From positions 1 through 64,000 of the forward strand of contig NZ_JBHSGB010000003.1 in NCBI RefSeq assembly GCF_042654345.1: a DNA stretch of 64,000 nucleotides, written 5' to 3'. The DNA comes from Pararheinheimera marina (GTDB taxonomy: Bacteria; Pseudomonadota; Gammaproteobacteria; Enterobacterales; Alteromonadaceae). The translations under genes were made by a program, and so were the position numbers. Below, piece by piece: positions 35,560 to 44,950 of this stretch (position 1 is the stretch's first letter; each line of letters opens with the position of its first letter). Under the pieces are notes generated by a model. The model was not told where the DNA came from. It was given only the letters and a program-made list of their open reading frames with translations, and searched no databases.

Positions 35560-37461
35560 TCAGAAACGCTGCTCCACTTTTAGTTGCAGCTCGTAAGAGT
35601 TGATATCGTTGCCTGCACCAATAGGTTTGGCCAAATCCAGGTGAATAACGTTGTCATTGGCAGAGCGGGCAGAATAAAAGCGAGCCCCGATGCCAACTGC
35701 GCCTAACCAGGATTGCTGGGTATTTGGCGATATCAGGTCAAACCGCTGTTGTACCATGGTGGTATCAATCAGACTCAGTTGATCCATCACTTTGCCTCCC
35801 GAAATCTTGCCCGCATCGGCGAACGCCACAAAGCCGACATCCAGCAATTGATACAGGGTTATCTGCGGGTACCAACGAAGTTCAGCGGTGGCAATTGTCC
35901 TGTGAAGACCATGCTGATACTGCACCGGATAGCCCCGGATCCCGCCGTCAGTGCGAACGCCGTCTTCACTACCAAGGGCCAGTGGGTCGTCTAGATAGTT
36001 CTGTTTGCGTTGGTCATATCTCAGATGACTATAGATTGCCCAACGTTGTGCCAAACGATATACATCCTCGATTTCCAAACGAAGTTCAGTCTGGTCACCA
36101 CTGTCTGCGCCGGTTTGCACTGCTAGCCGGCTGCTCAGCAGCGTGAGATGCTTCTGATCGCCAAATCCTTTACTGGCCTGCCACTCAAAGTGATACCCAA
36201 GTTGTTCCTCCGGTGCCAGGTTGGAGGTTTGTACACCCAAACGAACCTGATGACGCCAACCCAGATGAATATCCTCCGTGTGATTAATCAGGAAGACATC
36301 TGACAGCGTTTTGTATTTGTGCTCCATGTATTCAAAGCCAACCCATGGATATTGATAGATCCGGTCTTGCGGTAATGCCACACTCTGCTGCAAAGGGTCT
36401 TCGATAAAACGATGATTATCTTCGGTATAGCCAAGCAATAAACGCCAGCTGGTCTGATCGCTGAATGACAGCAGTCGGCCATACGTCAACTCAGTTTGTT
36501 TTTGCTCAGTGCGAAACTGATTTTCCAGGACATTATTATGAAAAATCTGCTCAAGCCGGTCGTCACGCATCCAGCCTAAACGCCACATCAGCTCGGTATC
36601 GTCCTTATAAAACGGATGTTCAACCTTCAATGCCTGCTTTGAACCATCATCGTTATCGACCCATTCGAGCCAGGCATAACTGTGCTCCAGGCCGTTGATT
36701 TCAAACAATGACAACGGAATTTCATTTCTGAACTCATAGCCGGTTCGCAGGTAATTGGACTGATACTTTAAGCTGGTTCTGACGCCAAGGCCCAACAGGT
36801 TTTCTTCTTTAAAACCGAAAGAATATTTATTGCTGCCGCCACTTCGACCAAACCCCAGAGTTGGCAACAAGCTCCAGGTGTCCCAGGTCTCTACCTGCAC
36901 ATTGCGGCTGCCATCGGCATTACATTCAGGCAGAACCTTGATGCGGCTGTCACGCAGGTAACTTTTATGTCTTAATAATCGCTCTGCTTCGAGCAGATCT
37001 GTTGCGCTTATTTTCTCGCCGGTCGAAAACGGCAACTCCCGCTCCAGTGCCCAAGGTTTTGAATTAATGTGGATCCAGTTGGCAAAGCGGTGCAGCCAAA
37101 AAGTCTCGGGGTCGCTCTCATCAAAAATCGGGTTAACCCGAAAGTTAATTTGTCCGACCTGCAGAGTCGAAGGCCAGTCGGGGCGAGCAGCGGTTGCTTC
37201 ATCTGATAGCTCTGATGGAACTGACATCCCACACAAATCTGCCAGTGTCACTTCTTGTTGGTGTCTAGCTGGTTGGGCATTGCTCTCAACAACATCTGTC
37301 GCGCCTGCAGCCTCAGGGGTTTCAGCACTGAATACAGTACCGGGCAGACCGAGCAGCAGGCACATCAGCATGACCTGCTTTGTTTGATATTTGCTATGAC
37401 GTTTATCCATGATGAACTGCCCGATTGTCATATCCCACCGCCGTTGATTGAGTGCTGCCAT
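35560..37461 (-). CDS. Outer-membrane barrel protein with N-terminal POTRA-like region
   Basis: This 633-residue protein has a hydrophobic signal segment (MLMCLLLGLPGTVFSA) that begins at about residue 31 from this start, or near residue 13 from an in-frame ATG at 37410; AAGGA stands before the 37461 start, so both are possible. After a linker comes a POTRA-like region (about 100-200; FSTGEKISATDLLEAERLLR and WDTWSLLPTLGFGRSGG), then an amphipathic beta-barrel with many aromatic girdle residues ending KVEQRF. The architecture resembles Omp85/BamA-type or related surface-antigen barrels. It follows eptA by 14 bp on the same strand, so it should share the PmrA-controlled transcript. Cargo unknown. 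Confidence 0.75.
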   Translation of the reverse strand: MAALNQRRWDMTIGQFIMDKRHSKYQTKQVMLMCLLLGLPGTVFSAETPEAAGATDVVESNAQPARHQQEVTLADLCGMSVPSELSDEATAARPDWPSTLQVGQINFRVNPIFDESDPETFWLHRFANWIHINSKPWALERELPFSTGEKISATDLLEAERLLRHKSYLRDSRIKVLPECNADGSRNVQVETWDTWSLLPTLGFGRSGGSNKYSFGFKEENLLGLGVRTSLKYQSNYLRTGYEFRNEIPLSLFEINGLEHSYAWLEWVDNDDGSKQALKVEHPFYKDDTELMWRLGWMRDDRLEQIFHNNVLENQFRTEQKQTELTYGRLLSFSDQTSWRLLLGYTEDNHRFIEDPLQQSVALPQDRIYQYPWVGFEYMEHKYKTLSDVFLINHTEDIHLGWRHQVRLGVQTSNLAPEEQLGYHFEWQASKGFGDQKHLTLLSSRLAVQTGADSGDQTELRLEIEDVYRLAQRWAIYSHLRYDQRKQNYLDDPLALGSEDGVRTDGGIRGYPVQYQHGLHRTIATAELRWYPQITLYQLLDVGFVAFADAGKISGGKVMDQLSLIDTTMVQQRFDLISPNTQQSWLGAVGIGARFYSARSANDNVIHLDLAKPIGAGNDINSYELQLKVEQRF

Positions 37462-37475
37462 GCTATCTGTCCTTG

Positions 37476-39131
37476 CTAATCGCTGATCTTGCAGCCGCTG
37501 AACATATCAAGCGATGGCTGGTAAAGACTGGTTTGGACCAAAAAAACACCAAGCAGGCTGTGAAACAGATGATCATGGCTGAGCGATTTGTCACGGGATT
37601 GCGCCAAACAATCGGCATTCAATTTGCTGATGGCCTGATAACCACTGCTCATCCACCAGACTAACGGTATGTGAGTTTGTTCTTCAGGTGCCATAAAGTA
37701 AGGCAACCCGTGCAAATACACGCCGTTTTCACCGAGTGACTCGCCGTGATCCGACATATAGAGCATGGCAGCATTGTAATCTTCCTGCTGCTGCAACTGA
37801 GCGATAATAGTCGCCAGTAACCGGTCGGTAGCCACGATACTATTGTCGTAGGCATTGATGATTTCAGCACGGTCGCAGAGCTGAAGCTGTTTGTCCTCGC
37901 ATTCCGGCACAAAAACTTTATCTGCGCCGGCGCTGCGTTTGAAGTACTCGGGGCCATGACTGCCCAATTGATGGATCACAATAATGCGATCCCCATCGGT
38001 CTTCGTCTTCAGTGCACGCGCCAGCGCATCTAATAGGACATCATCAAGGCATTGGCCGTCTTTACAGCGGGGGTCAGGCTGTTGAAACAAGAACTCTGAT
38101 GGGATCCGGTCGCAGGCACCTTTACAGCCTGAATTATTGTCGAACCAACTTGCCGCAACGCCGGTCGCTTGCAGGATATCCAAAACATTACTGCTGGTTT
38201 TTGCCGTCGCTTCGACGTAGTTGTCGTGGGTCATCACGGAAAACATACAGGGGACAGAGTGTGCGGTAGCGGTCCCGCATGAACTCACCTTGGTAAAACT
38301 CAGCACCGGGAGTTTACTGAGCAAAGGGTTGGTAGGCCTTGGATAACCATTGAGTTGGAAATGATCGGCTCGGGCTGTTTCTCCCACGACCAGTACCAAT
38401 AGCTTTGGTCGGCCAGTTGGCTGCTGACGCATCGCATCGCTGGCCAGCACATGAAATTCCTGCGGCACTTGTGCTTTGACAGATTTCGCAGCCAGAGAGA
38501 CACCGGCAATAACCGGGCTGACCGGCAACGCCAGATGTTTTACCGCTCTGAAATTTCGAAAAAAAGAAGCAAGCTCCGCATATTGAGTTGCGCTTACTGC
38601 AGTCAGTGTGACGGTAAACAGCAGGCCAGCAACCAACAAATGCTGCCAATACATCCTGCGCGCTAATCGTTGCACACGCACTACACTTACCAGCAATGTC
38701 GGAAACAACATCCACTGCAGCAAATGCAACACCAGGCCGCCGCTGAGCAACCCACGGGCCTCTGCCGGGTCGGTTTCAATCGCGTTTTGCAGCATATCTT
38801 TATCGATAAGCACGCCAAAAGCCTGATTAAAGTAGAGGCTCAGACTACCGGCAAAAAATAACAACAACACCACCGGCTTGAGCATCCGACCGTGTGCAAT
38901 CAATAGCAGCAACATCAGATTGAGCAGAAACACCAGAAACATCAGGGTGAATTGCAAACCGGCCTGACCCGGAATATTTGTTTGTAATGCACTAAAAAAT
39001 GGGCCGTTGAGCATCAGAGTCATGCTTGCAGCAGCAACCAGCAATAGCAAGAACGGATGCCAGCTCTGTGCCGGGCGCTGGCTATCCGCGACGACCAGGC
39101 TGGAATAATAGCGGCTAAAGTATTTAAACAT
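37476..39131 (-). CDS. eptA: Lipid A phosphoethanolamine transferase
   Basis: This 551-residue inner-membrane enzyme adds phosphoethanolamine to lipid A, lowering negative charge and giving resistance to polymyxin-like peptides. Five membrane helices lie in about 1-180; the periplasmic alkaline-phosphatase-fold domain follows. LVVGETARADHF (about 250) holds the acceptor Thr, SSCGTATAHSVPCMFS is family-typical, SDHGESLGENGVYLHG (about 471) binds zinc, and several Cys form the usual disulphides. It overlaps the PAP2 gene by 8 bases. A PmrA box lies upstream of the operon. Confidence 0.93.
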   Translation of the reverse strand: MFKYFSRYYSSLVVADSQRPAQSWHPFLLLLVAAASMTLMLNGPFFSALQTNIPGQAGLQFTLMFLVFLLNLMLLLLIAHGRMLKPVVLLLFFAGSLSLYFNQAFGVLIDKDMLQNAIETDPAEARGLLSGGLVLHLLQWMLFPTLLVSVVRVQRLARRMYWQHLLVAGLLFTVTLTAVSATQYAELASFFRNFRAVKHLALPVSPVIAGVSLAAKSVKAQVPQEFHVLASDAMRQQPTGRPKLLVLVVGETARADHFQLNGYPRPTNPLLSKLPVLSFTKVSSCGTATAHSVPCMFSVMTHDNYVEATAKTSSNVLDILQATGVAASWFDNNSGCKGACDRIPSEFLFQQPDPRCKDGQCLDDVLLDALARALKTKTDGDRIIVIHQLGSHGPEYFKRSAGADKVFVPECEDKQLQLCDRAEIINAYDNSIVATDRLLATIIAQLQQQEDYNAAMLYMSDHGESLGENGVYLHGLPYFMAPEEQTHIPLVWWMSSGYQAISKLNADCLAQSRDKSLSHDHLFHSLLGVFLVQTSLYQPSLDMFSGCKISD

Positions 39132-39849
39132 AATGCTGTTCCTGAGATGTTTCAGATGCTTGAGTCATGCGATTTGGATAGATCAGATAGACCAGACTAC
39201 TGACCACCCAGCAGAGCCAGAGCGTGGTCAGATCGTGCGAGAAAAAATGCGCGCCGCGTAGCTGCTGCGTAACGCCCAGTAATAAGCCGAGCAGTAAACC
39301 GGTAGTCAGGCCGATGCGGGCCTTTTTTGCGTTCACTGGTAAAAAGTAAAAGTACAAGGCAACCCAAGCGTAACCGACACTGGCGTGTCCGGCTGGGAAA
39401 CACTGGGTTGGATGCATATCGGCGGGCCTTTGCGCAAATACGCCAATAAATGGTAAGTCGCCACCAAATTGTTGCAGGTCCCACGGGCATTCGGCCGGCA
39501 GCAGACGCTTTAACAGAGCAACGACCGAAAAGCTCAGCAGTAAACTGACCACCAGTTTGGTCAGTGCGATGGTGCGTTCTGAGTGGGTCTTACCGGACAA
39601 TTGCTGGTAAAGCCAAAAACCCAGCAAATTAGCGAGGATGATGTTGTTAAGCAGACGGCTGCCGCTATGCAGCACTTCACTGAACAGCCAATGGTTTGTT
39701 AAGCGCCATTGGCCGCCTTCGAGTTCAAAAATGGCAGAAGCCAGCACAAAATCGAGCTGAGCACTATAAAAGATGCCAAAACCAACAGCAAACAATCCGG
39801 TTGGGATGATCACAAGGTTTAACAGGTTGCGGATTTGTTGTTGCTGCAT
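39124..39849 (-). CDS. PAP2-family membrane phosphatase
   Basis: This 241-residue protein has six predicted membrane helices and the PAP2 motifs: K-R-LLPAECPW (motif 1, about 124), CFPAGHAS (motif 2, H in about 155) and LRGAHFFSHDLTT (motif 3, about 207-219). Such enzymes remove phosphate from lipids, for example undecaprenyl pyrophosphate, phosphatidylglycerophosphate or lipid A. Here it likely handles phospholipid headgroup by-products or lipid A phosphate alongside EptA. It is the first gene of the PmrA-box operon PAP2-eptA-barrel. Confidence 0.85.
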   Translation of the reverse strand: MQQQQIRNLLNLVIIPTGLFAVGFGIFYSAQLDFVLASAIFELEGGQWRLTNHWLFSEVLHSGSRLLNNIILANLLGFWLYQQLSGKTHSERTIALTKLVVSLLLSFSVVALLKRLLPAECPWDLQQFGGDLPFIGVFAQRPADMHPTQCFPAGHASVGYAWVALYFYFLPVNAKKARIGLTTGLLLGLLLGVTQQLRGAHFFSHDLTTLWLCWVVSSLVYLIYPNRMTQASETSQEQHYV

Positions 39850-39897
39850 GTCCTGACATTATTTTCTGTTCAGATACATGCAGCCTAAAGAGTGATA

Positions 39898-39914
39898 CTT
39901 AAGATTGACTTAAG
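39898..39914 (-). promoter_or_regulatory. PmrA box before the PAP2-eptA operon
   Basis: CTTAAG-ATTGA-CTTAAG: two direct hexamers, five bases apart, a perfect match to the PmrA (BasR) site YTTAAK-N5-YTTAAK. It ends 49 bp upstream of the PAP2 start. Confidence 0.85.
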
Positions 39915-39967
39915 TTGAACATTTATTTAGCCGCAGTTTGTCGCAAACAAAATAATCTCCCGGTTTA

Positions 39968-41953
39968 CTACTGAGTAGGCTGACACTCAGCCGCGCTGCT
40001 GTATTTACGCTCCCGATACAGGTAAGACGGCAGCTGCACATGGGCTAACGCCTTTTGTTGTTTCGACTCGTCAGCTGCGCCAGATTTGAGGTTTAGCTGA
40101 CGCGTTATCTTATCGTAATGACCAATCAGCGCCGTGTCATTTGGCCGTAAAATGGTTAAGTCTTCGTCTGTCATCAAGGCGAACAGATTATCGAACTGAA
40201 TGAGCGCGCGTCCTGGGCTTACTGGATCCGCGACAAAGTCCCTGCCATCCATAGGATGACAAGCGGAAACGCCAGCCAAACTAAGCAAGGTGGGCGCCAA
40301 ATCGATTTGACTGGCAAGCGGCTCTATCACATTGGGTTTTACCTGGCCACCGAGGATGAGCGCGGGAATATGAAATTTATCAACCGGGATCAAATTACTG
40401 CCATACACCCTGTTGTCATGGTCCGCCACGACCAAAAATATCGTGTCCTGCCAATAGGCGCTCGCTTTCGCTTTATCAAAAAATTGTCCCATCGCCCAAT
40501 CTGCATATTTAACTGCGTTGTTTGCCGTTGCCTTGGGCTCTTCGTGCAATTCAATCCGTGCATCCGGAAACTCAAAGGGTTCATGGTTGGTGGAAGTGAA
40601 AATCAGACTGAAAAATGGCTGGCCTTTGGCATGCATCTGCATTAATTGTTGATGTGCAGTATTAAACAAATCCTCATCACTGGCACCCCAACTGCCAACA
40701 AATTGCGGAGCTTTAATCCGCCGGAAATCGACGATATCGCTAAAACCATTACCGGTAAAGAAACTGCGCATATTGTCAAAATGGGCTTCCCCGCCATAAA
40801 CAAACTGCGTCTGATAACCTTGCTGCTGTAATACCGATGCCAGCGTGGTAAAGCCTTGCTGACTATTGGAAAGTTTCACCACACTCTGGGCCGGCGTTGG
40901 CATAAAACCCGCGACCACCGCTTCGATGCCTCTGACGGAACGAGTTCCGGTGGCGTATAAATTATTAAACCAAATCCCTTCGGTTTTCAGTTTTTCTAGA
41001 TGTGGAGTAACTGGTACACCACCGAGCGAGCCAACAAAAGTCGCCCCTAAGCTTTCTTGCAGCACAATAACGACATTCAGTGGCTTTTGCCGGCTCACTT
41101 GCGCTTGCTGCCAGTGCAATGTCGGATAATCCGGATTGTTGTACTGGTAGGCTTTCAGCCATGGCCAGTCGCGTGTTTGGGCAATCATCACATCTTCTGG
41201 CAATTTACCATAGACTTCAGTGCTTCGGGCTTCATGCTTAAGGCTGTAGATGGCATACAACACTGAATAGCCAGAGTTGATCACCAGTGAATTGACCATG
41301 GCATCCCCGGTGATAGCAAACATAGCCGGATTGGCGGGGCGATGCTGGGTGGTCGAACGGATCCCGGCAAAAACGATAAAGACCGCCAAGGGCCAGATTA
41401 ATGTATGCAGTTTGACCGGCCATAACTGCAGATCCGCATCAGCAACGCGCAATAAACGCCGAAACAGCAGAGCCAGACCTACGGTGAACGCAATCCCAAG
41501 GAGTAAGGGTACTCTGAACCCATGCCACAACGTCGAAAACACTTCTTTGGGGTATTTCAGGTATTCAACGTAAAGACGGTTAGGCCTGATGTCGTATTGC
41601 AATAAAAATGACGGCGTGGAAAGTTCAAGAAAGACAACGGCAATTAAAGCCACGAGACTCCAGCCATAGGTAAAACGGAACCAACTGCGTTTGAGCGGCG
41701 GCCAAGCCAGAAACAGCGACAGTAACACCGGGATAGCAGCCAATAAGCACATCAGAATAAAGTCGGCCCGAATCCCTTGCAGCATGATCATCCCGAATGA
41801 CTGCGTTGGCTCCACCCGCTCATATTGCCAGAGCACCAAGGCAAAGCGGCTAAGACTTAGCGTGAGTATTCCAATCCAAATCATCCGAACCAGATGAACA
41901 TAGGGCCCCCAGATGGAAGCGCTCATTAACCTACTAAACACACCTTGCTGCAT
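39968..41953 (-). CDS. LtaS-like sulfatase-fold phosphoglycerol or phosphoethanolamine transferase
   Basis: This 661-residue protein has about five membrane helices (1-200) and a periplasmic alkaline-phosphatase-fold domain: VIVLQESLGATF (metal-binding Glu, about 293), YATGTRSVRGIEAV (acceptor Thr/Ser region, about 333), SLIFTSTNHEPFEF and VVADHDNRVYG (about 514). The family includes lipoteichoic acid synthase and, in Gram-negatives, enzymes that put phosphoglycerol on periplasmic glucans or modify LPS. Here it lies between the two PmrA boxes, so envelope charge modification is likely. AAGGA precedes the ATG. The exact acceptor is unknown. Confidence 0.85.
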   Translation of the reverse strand: MQQGVFSRLMSASIWGPYVHLVRMIWIGILTLSLSRFALVLWQYERVEPTQSFGMIMLQGIRADFILMCLLAAIPVLLSLFLAWPPLKRSWFRFTYGWSLVALIAVVFLELSTPSFLLQYDIRPNRLYVEYLKYPKEVFSTLWHGFRVPLLLGIAFTVGLALLFRRLLRVADADLQLWPVKLHTLIWPLAVFIVFAGIRSTTQHRPANPAMFAITGDAMVNSLVINSGYSVLYAIYSLKHEARSTEVYGKLPEDVMIAQTRDWPWLKAYQYNNPDYPTLHWQQAQVSRQKPLNVVIVLQESLGATFVGSLGGVPVTPHLEKLKTEGIWFNNLYATGTRSVRGIEAVVAGFMPTPAQSVVKLSNSQQGFTTLASVLQQQGYQTQFVYGGEAHFDNMRSFFTGNGFSDIVDFRRIKAPQFVGSWGASDEDLFNTAHQQLMQMHAKGQPFFSLIFTSTNHEPFEFPDARIELHEEPKATANNAVKYADWAMGQFFDKAKASAYWQDTIFLVVADHDNRVYGSNLIPVDKFHIPALILGGQVKPNVIEPLASQIDLAPTLLSLAGVSACHPMDGRDFVADPVSPGRALIQFDNLFALMTDEDLTILRPNDTALIGHYDKITRQLNLKSGAADESKQQKALAHVQLPSYLYRERKYSSAAECQPTQ

Positions 41954-41999
41954 TCATGTCGTCCTTTTATCACAACTACAGGTAGCGTAAATAGCCAAA

Positions 42000-42016
42000 C
42001 TTAAGATTCCCTTAAG
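42000..42016 (+). promoter_or_regulatory. PmrA box between ltaS-like gene and dgkA
   Basis: CTTAAG-ATTCC-CTTAAG, a second perfect PmrA site, 46 bp upstream of the LtaS-like start and 37 bp upstream of dgkA. It could serve both directions; dgkA-pmrA-pmrB would then be autoregulated. Confidence 0.85.
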
Positions 42017-42053
42017 GCTGGTGATTTAACATAGAATAAATGGAGGCAGAAAT

Positions 42054-42410
42054 ATGAAAAATCATCATCAGGGCTGGCGCAGGCTTATCAGTGCTGCCAA
42101 TTATTCAAAACAGGGATTTATCAGCAGTTGGCGCTCTGAAGCTGCCATCAGACAAGAGCTGATGGCGCTAGTCGTATTGCTGCCTTTTGCCCTTTGGGTC
42201 GACGTCAGCGCAATGGAAAGGGCTTTGCTGGTATTAACCTTGTTTTTAGTGTTGGTTGTGGAGCTTCTGAATACCGGGCTTGAGGCTGTGGTCGACAGGA
42301 TTGGACCTGACTATCACGAGCTTAGCGGCAAAGCCAAAGATATCGGCTCAGCCGCAGTATTAACCATGCTGGTCGCTGCGGTATCCGTGTGGTTGATTAT
42401 CCTTTGGTAA
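42054..42410 (+). CDS. dgkA: Diacylglycerol kinase
   Basis: This 118-residue inner-membrane enzyme with three helices phosphorylates diacylglycerol left over when EptA or LtaS-like enzymes strip headgroups from phospholipids. Family marks: SWRSEAAIRQEL (about 24-35) and VELLNTGLEAVVDRIG (about 67-82). GGAGG precedes the ATG. It lies next to the transferases that make its substrate and 15 bp before the response regulator. Confidence 0.94.
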   Translation: MKNHHQGWRRLISAANYSKQGFISSWRSEAAIRQELMALVVLLPFALWVDVSAMERALLVLTLFLVLVVELLNTGLEAVVDRIGPDYHELSGKAKDIGSAAVLTMLVAAVSVWLIILW

Positions 42411-42425
42411 AACGGAGCTTGCTCT

Positions 42426-43094
42426 ATGCGTATTCTGTTGGTTGAAGATGATCAATTATTGGCACAGGGGCTTATAGTCGCCCTGGAGCGCTTGCATTAT
42501 CGCGTGGAGCATTGTCTCTCCGGCAAGCAGGCACTGCAAGCGGCGCAAAGCAGCAGTTTTGATGTGATGATCCTGGACCTTGGTTTACCAGACGGCTTGG
42601 CATTACCGGTGATCAGAACACTGAGAGCCAGCCAGCAAGCGCTGCCCATTCTGGTTTTAACCGCCTGGGACCATCTGGAAACTAAAATCGAAGCGCTGGA
42701 TGCAGGGGCTGATGATTATGTGCTTAAACCCTGTGATGTCAGAGAGATTGAAGCACGTCTGCGGGTGATTCTGAGGCGGCATCAGCAAAGGCATCAGGAT
42801 ATTCTGGTGAGCCATGAGCTACTGTTAGACATCCAGCGACATAGCTGCACCTTTCAAGATAAACCGGTCCACCTGACCAGCCGTGAGTTTTTGCTACTCA
42901 AAGAGCTGATGTTGCATCAGGGCAAAATTGTCTCCAAACAGCATTTGGAGGAAATCAACACCGGCTGGAATAGTGACAACGAGGGCAACTCACTGGAAGT
43001 TCATATTCACAACATTCGAAAGAAAACAGCCACTTATGTGATTAAAACAATCCGTGGTTTTGGCTACACACTGAAGAATCACGATGAAAATTAA
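42426..43094 (+). CDS. pmrA: OmpR/PhoB-family response regulator (PmrA-like)
   Basis: This 222-residue regulator has a receiver domain with acidic residues D8/D9, phosphoacceptor D51 (VMILDLGLPDG) and Lys in DYVLKP (about 101), and a winged-helix DNA-binding domain (about 125-220, with LTSREFLLLKELM and VHIHNIRKK). The adjoining CTTAAG-N5-CTTAAG boxes support a PmrA/BasR assignment. It overlaps the kinase gene by 11 bases. Confidence 0.9.
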   Translation: MRILLVEDDQLLAQGLIVALERLHYRVEHCLSGKQALQAAQSSSFDVMILDLGLPDGLALPVIRTLRASQQALPILVLTAWDHLETKIEALDAGADDYVLKPCDVREIEARLRVILRRHQQRHQDILVSHELLLDIQRHSCTFQDKPVHLTSREFLLLKELMLHQGKIVSKQHLEEINTGWNSDNEGNSLEVHIHNIRKKTATYVIKTIRGFGYTLKNHDEN

Positions 43095-44478
43095 AAGTTT
43101 GCGGCGCATGCTGCTTCTGAGCATTAACGGCGTGATTTTGCTGTTGATGATCGTGACCGGCGTGAGTACTTTTTACAGTGCACATCACGAATTAGATGAG
43201 TTGTTTGATGCCCAGCTTGCCCAATATGCCCGACTGGTGCGACACCTTTTAGTTGAAAGTTCATCGATAAAACCGGCATTTGACAATGTGATTGAAGTCC
43301 CGCGGATCATCGAAGATGGTATAGAACGCACATCCGCGCAGGAGCGTCACCCGGAAGGGCATAAATATGAGAGTAAAATTGCTGTCCAGGTCTGGAGCCA
43401 GGACGGCAAATTATTGCTGCGTTCTGCCAATGCCGGTACACATCCACTGCAACCGATGGACGCAGGTTATCATGTGGTGAATTTCGATGGGTATGAGTGG
43501 GTTGGCTTTAGTTTATATGCGCAAGATTTAGAGGTCTGGGTTTTCACTGCACAGCGGGAGGATGTCCGGGGTGAACTGAGCTTTCATCTGACCATCGATC
43601 AGCTAGTTCCACTCAGCTTCGCTGTGATCCCGATTTTTATATTGGTGTGGCTGACCGTCTATTGGGGCACAAGACCAATCAACGAATTGTCAGCAAAACT
43701 TGCTGGCACAGATCCAGCAGATTTAAAACCTTTGCAGATGGAACTTCCCCGGGAATTACATCCTTTTCAGCATGCGGTGAATACCTTGTTGGCGGAGCTC
43801 AAATCTTACATCAGCAAAGAAAAACGCTTTATCGCCGATGCCTCGCATGAACTTCGCACGCCGCTAAGCATTCTGCAGCTGCACACGGATAACTTAGCCA
43901 AAGCGCAGTCGGCTGATGAGGTCCAACTGGCCAACCAAGCGATTCAAAAAAGCACAAAACGGCTGTCCCATCTGGTGTTTCAATTGATGGAAATGCAGAA
44001 ACTTGAGCATCTCAGTCATCCGGAGAAAAAACAAATATCCCTGCTCGGGCTGATTTCGGATGCGATGGGGCAGATTGAGAGCAAGCATTTAGACAACGTC
44101 AGTTGGGATATCCGGGTGAGTGCTGAGGCGACGATAACTGTAGAACCGGCGTTGTTCCAATGTGTGTTACGCAATTTGCTGGATAATGCCGCAAAATATG
44201 CCTGCCCAAATAGCGTGGTGGTGGTGGAGTATTATTCAACACTCACAGACAGCAAACTGACCATCACCAATCAATTGTCTAAAGATTCAATGCCTGAAAT
44301 TGACCGGTTGGGTGAACGTTTTTTCCGCGCCACAGTGCATCAGGACATCGCCGGCTCGGGTCTTGGCCTGTCTGTTGTTCGCAAAATCATAGAGCTCCAT
44401 CAGATGAATTTAACATGGCTAATCAATGATCACGGCTGCTTTGTGGTGATGCTGGAGAGTCAAGAAAACACGGAGTAA
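43084..44478 (+). CDS. pmrB: Sensor histidine kinase (PmrB/QseC-like)
   Basis: This 464-residue kinase has two membrane helices (about 9-31 and 175-197) around a periplasmic domain of about 140 residues, a short HAMP-like linker, the H-box DASHELRTPLS (H255), and an ATP-binding domain with NLLDNAAKYA (N-box) and GSGLGLSVV (G-box). It should sense a cationic-peptide, metal or pH cue and phosphorylate the regulator encoded just upstream. The periplasmic domain does not show the ExxE iron motif of enteric PmrB that I could find, so the signal may differ. Confidence 0.9.
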   Translation: MKIKSLRRMLLLSINGVILLLMIVTGVSTFYSAHHELDELFDAQLAQYARLVRHLLVESSSIKPAFDNVIEVPRIIEDGIERTSAQERHPEGHKYESKIAVQVWSQDGKLLLRSANAGTHPLQPMDAGYHVVNFDGYEWVGFSLYAQDLEVWVFTAQREDVRGELSFHLTIDQLVPLSFAVIPIFILVWLTVYWGTRPINELSAKLAGTDPADLKPLQMELPRELHPFQHAVNTLLAELKSYISKEKRFIADASHELRTPLSILQLHTDNLAKAQSADEVQLANQAIQKSTKRLSHLVFQLMEMQKLEHLSHPEKKQISLLGLISDAMGQIESKHLDNVSWDIRVSAEATITVEPALFQCVLRNLLDNAAKYACPNSVVVVEYYSTLTDSKLTITNQLSKDSMPEIDRLGERFFRATVHQDIAGSGLGLSVVRKIIELHQMNLTWLINDHGCFVVMLESQENTE

Positions 44479-44950
44479 CTGATAAATAGACGACCTGCAA
44501 TACTTACCAATCAGACTTATAAGGCGTCAATTAACGCTTCATTACTTTTCAGTGGTCCAGTGGTCAACTAATCTTGGCCACTTCGTTCTGACCTGATAAC
44601 TGGCAATCAGCTGAAACAAAAAATGGATAGTGTACGGTGTATTCACGTTCTGACAATGCGTGAATGTCTTGAAATTTTAGAGAACCGTGGAGCATTCAGT
44701 TTTAGCAATGTCCGCTATCAGTAAAAAGTGTTGATTTAATCGAATTTAAGTGAGTTTCTGCTTTTGGCACAAAGCGAAGATTTAAATGATCTATACAAAT
44801 AGCTGGACGATAGTTTGAGCACAGGAGTAACAGCTGGCGAGCATACACGGTATGTATTCACCAGAGGAGCACTCAGTCAGCTTTTTAAGAACACTGACTA
44901 AACTGGTAGGCGCCCCCTTTCACAACGATACTCAGCGCTTCCGGAACTTA
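44479..44950. other. Gene-poor stretch with possible degraded coding fragments
   Basis: No intact gene. A short frame at about 44656-44724 starting MRECLEILENRG and another near 44818-44901 (reading HTRYVFTRGALSQLF then stop) look like remnants of a gene; the second vaguely recalls the start of AbiEi-type proteins. This is the right border of the envelope block within the sialic acid cluster. Low confidence. Confidence 0.3.
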
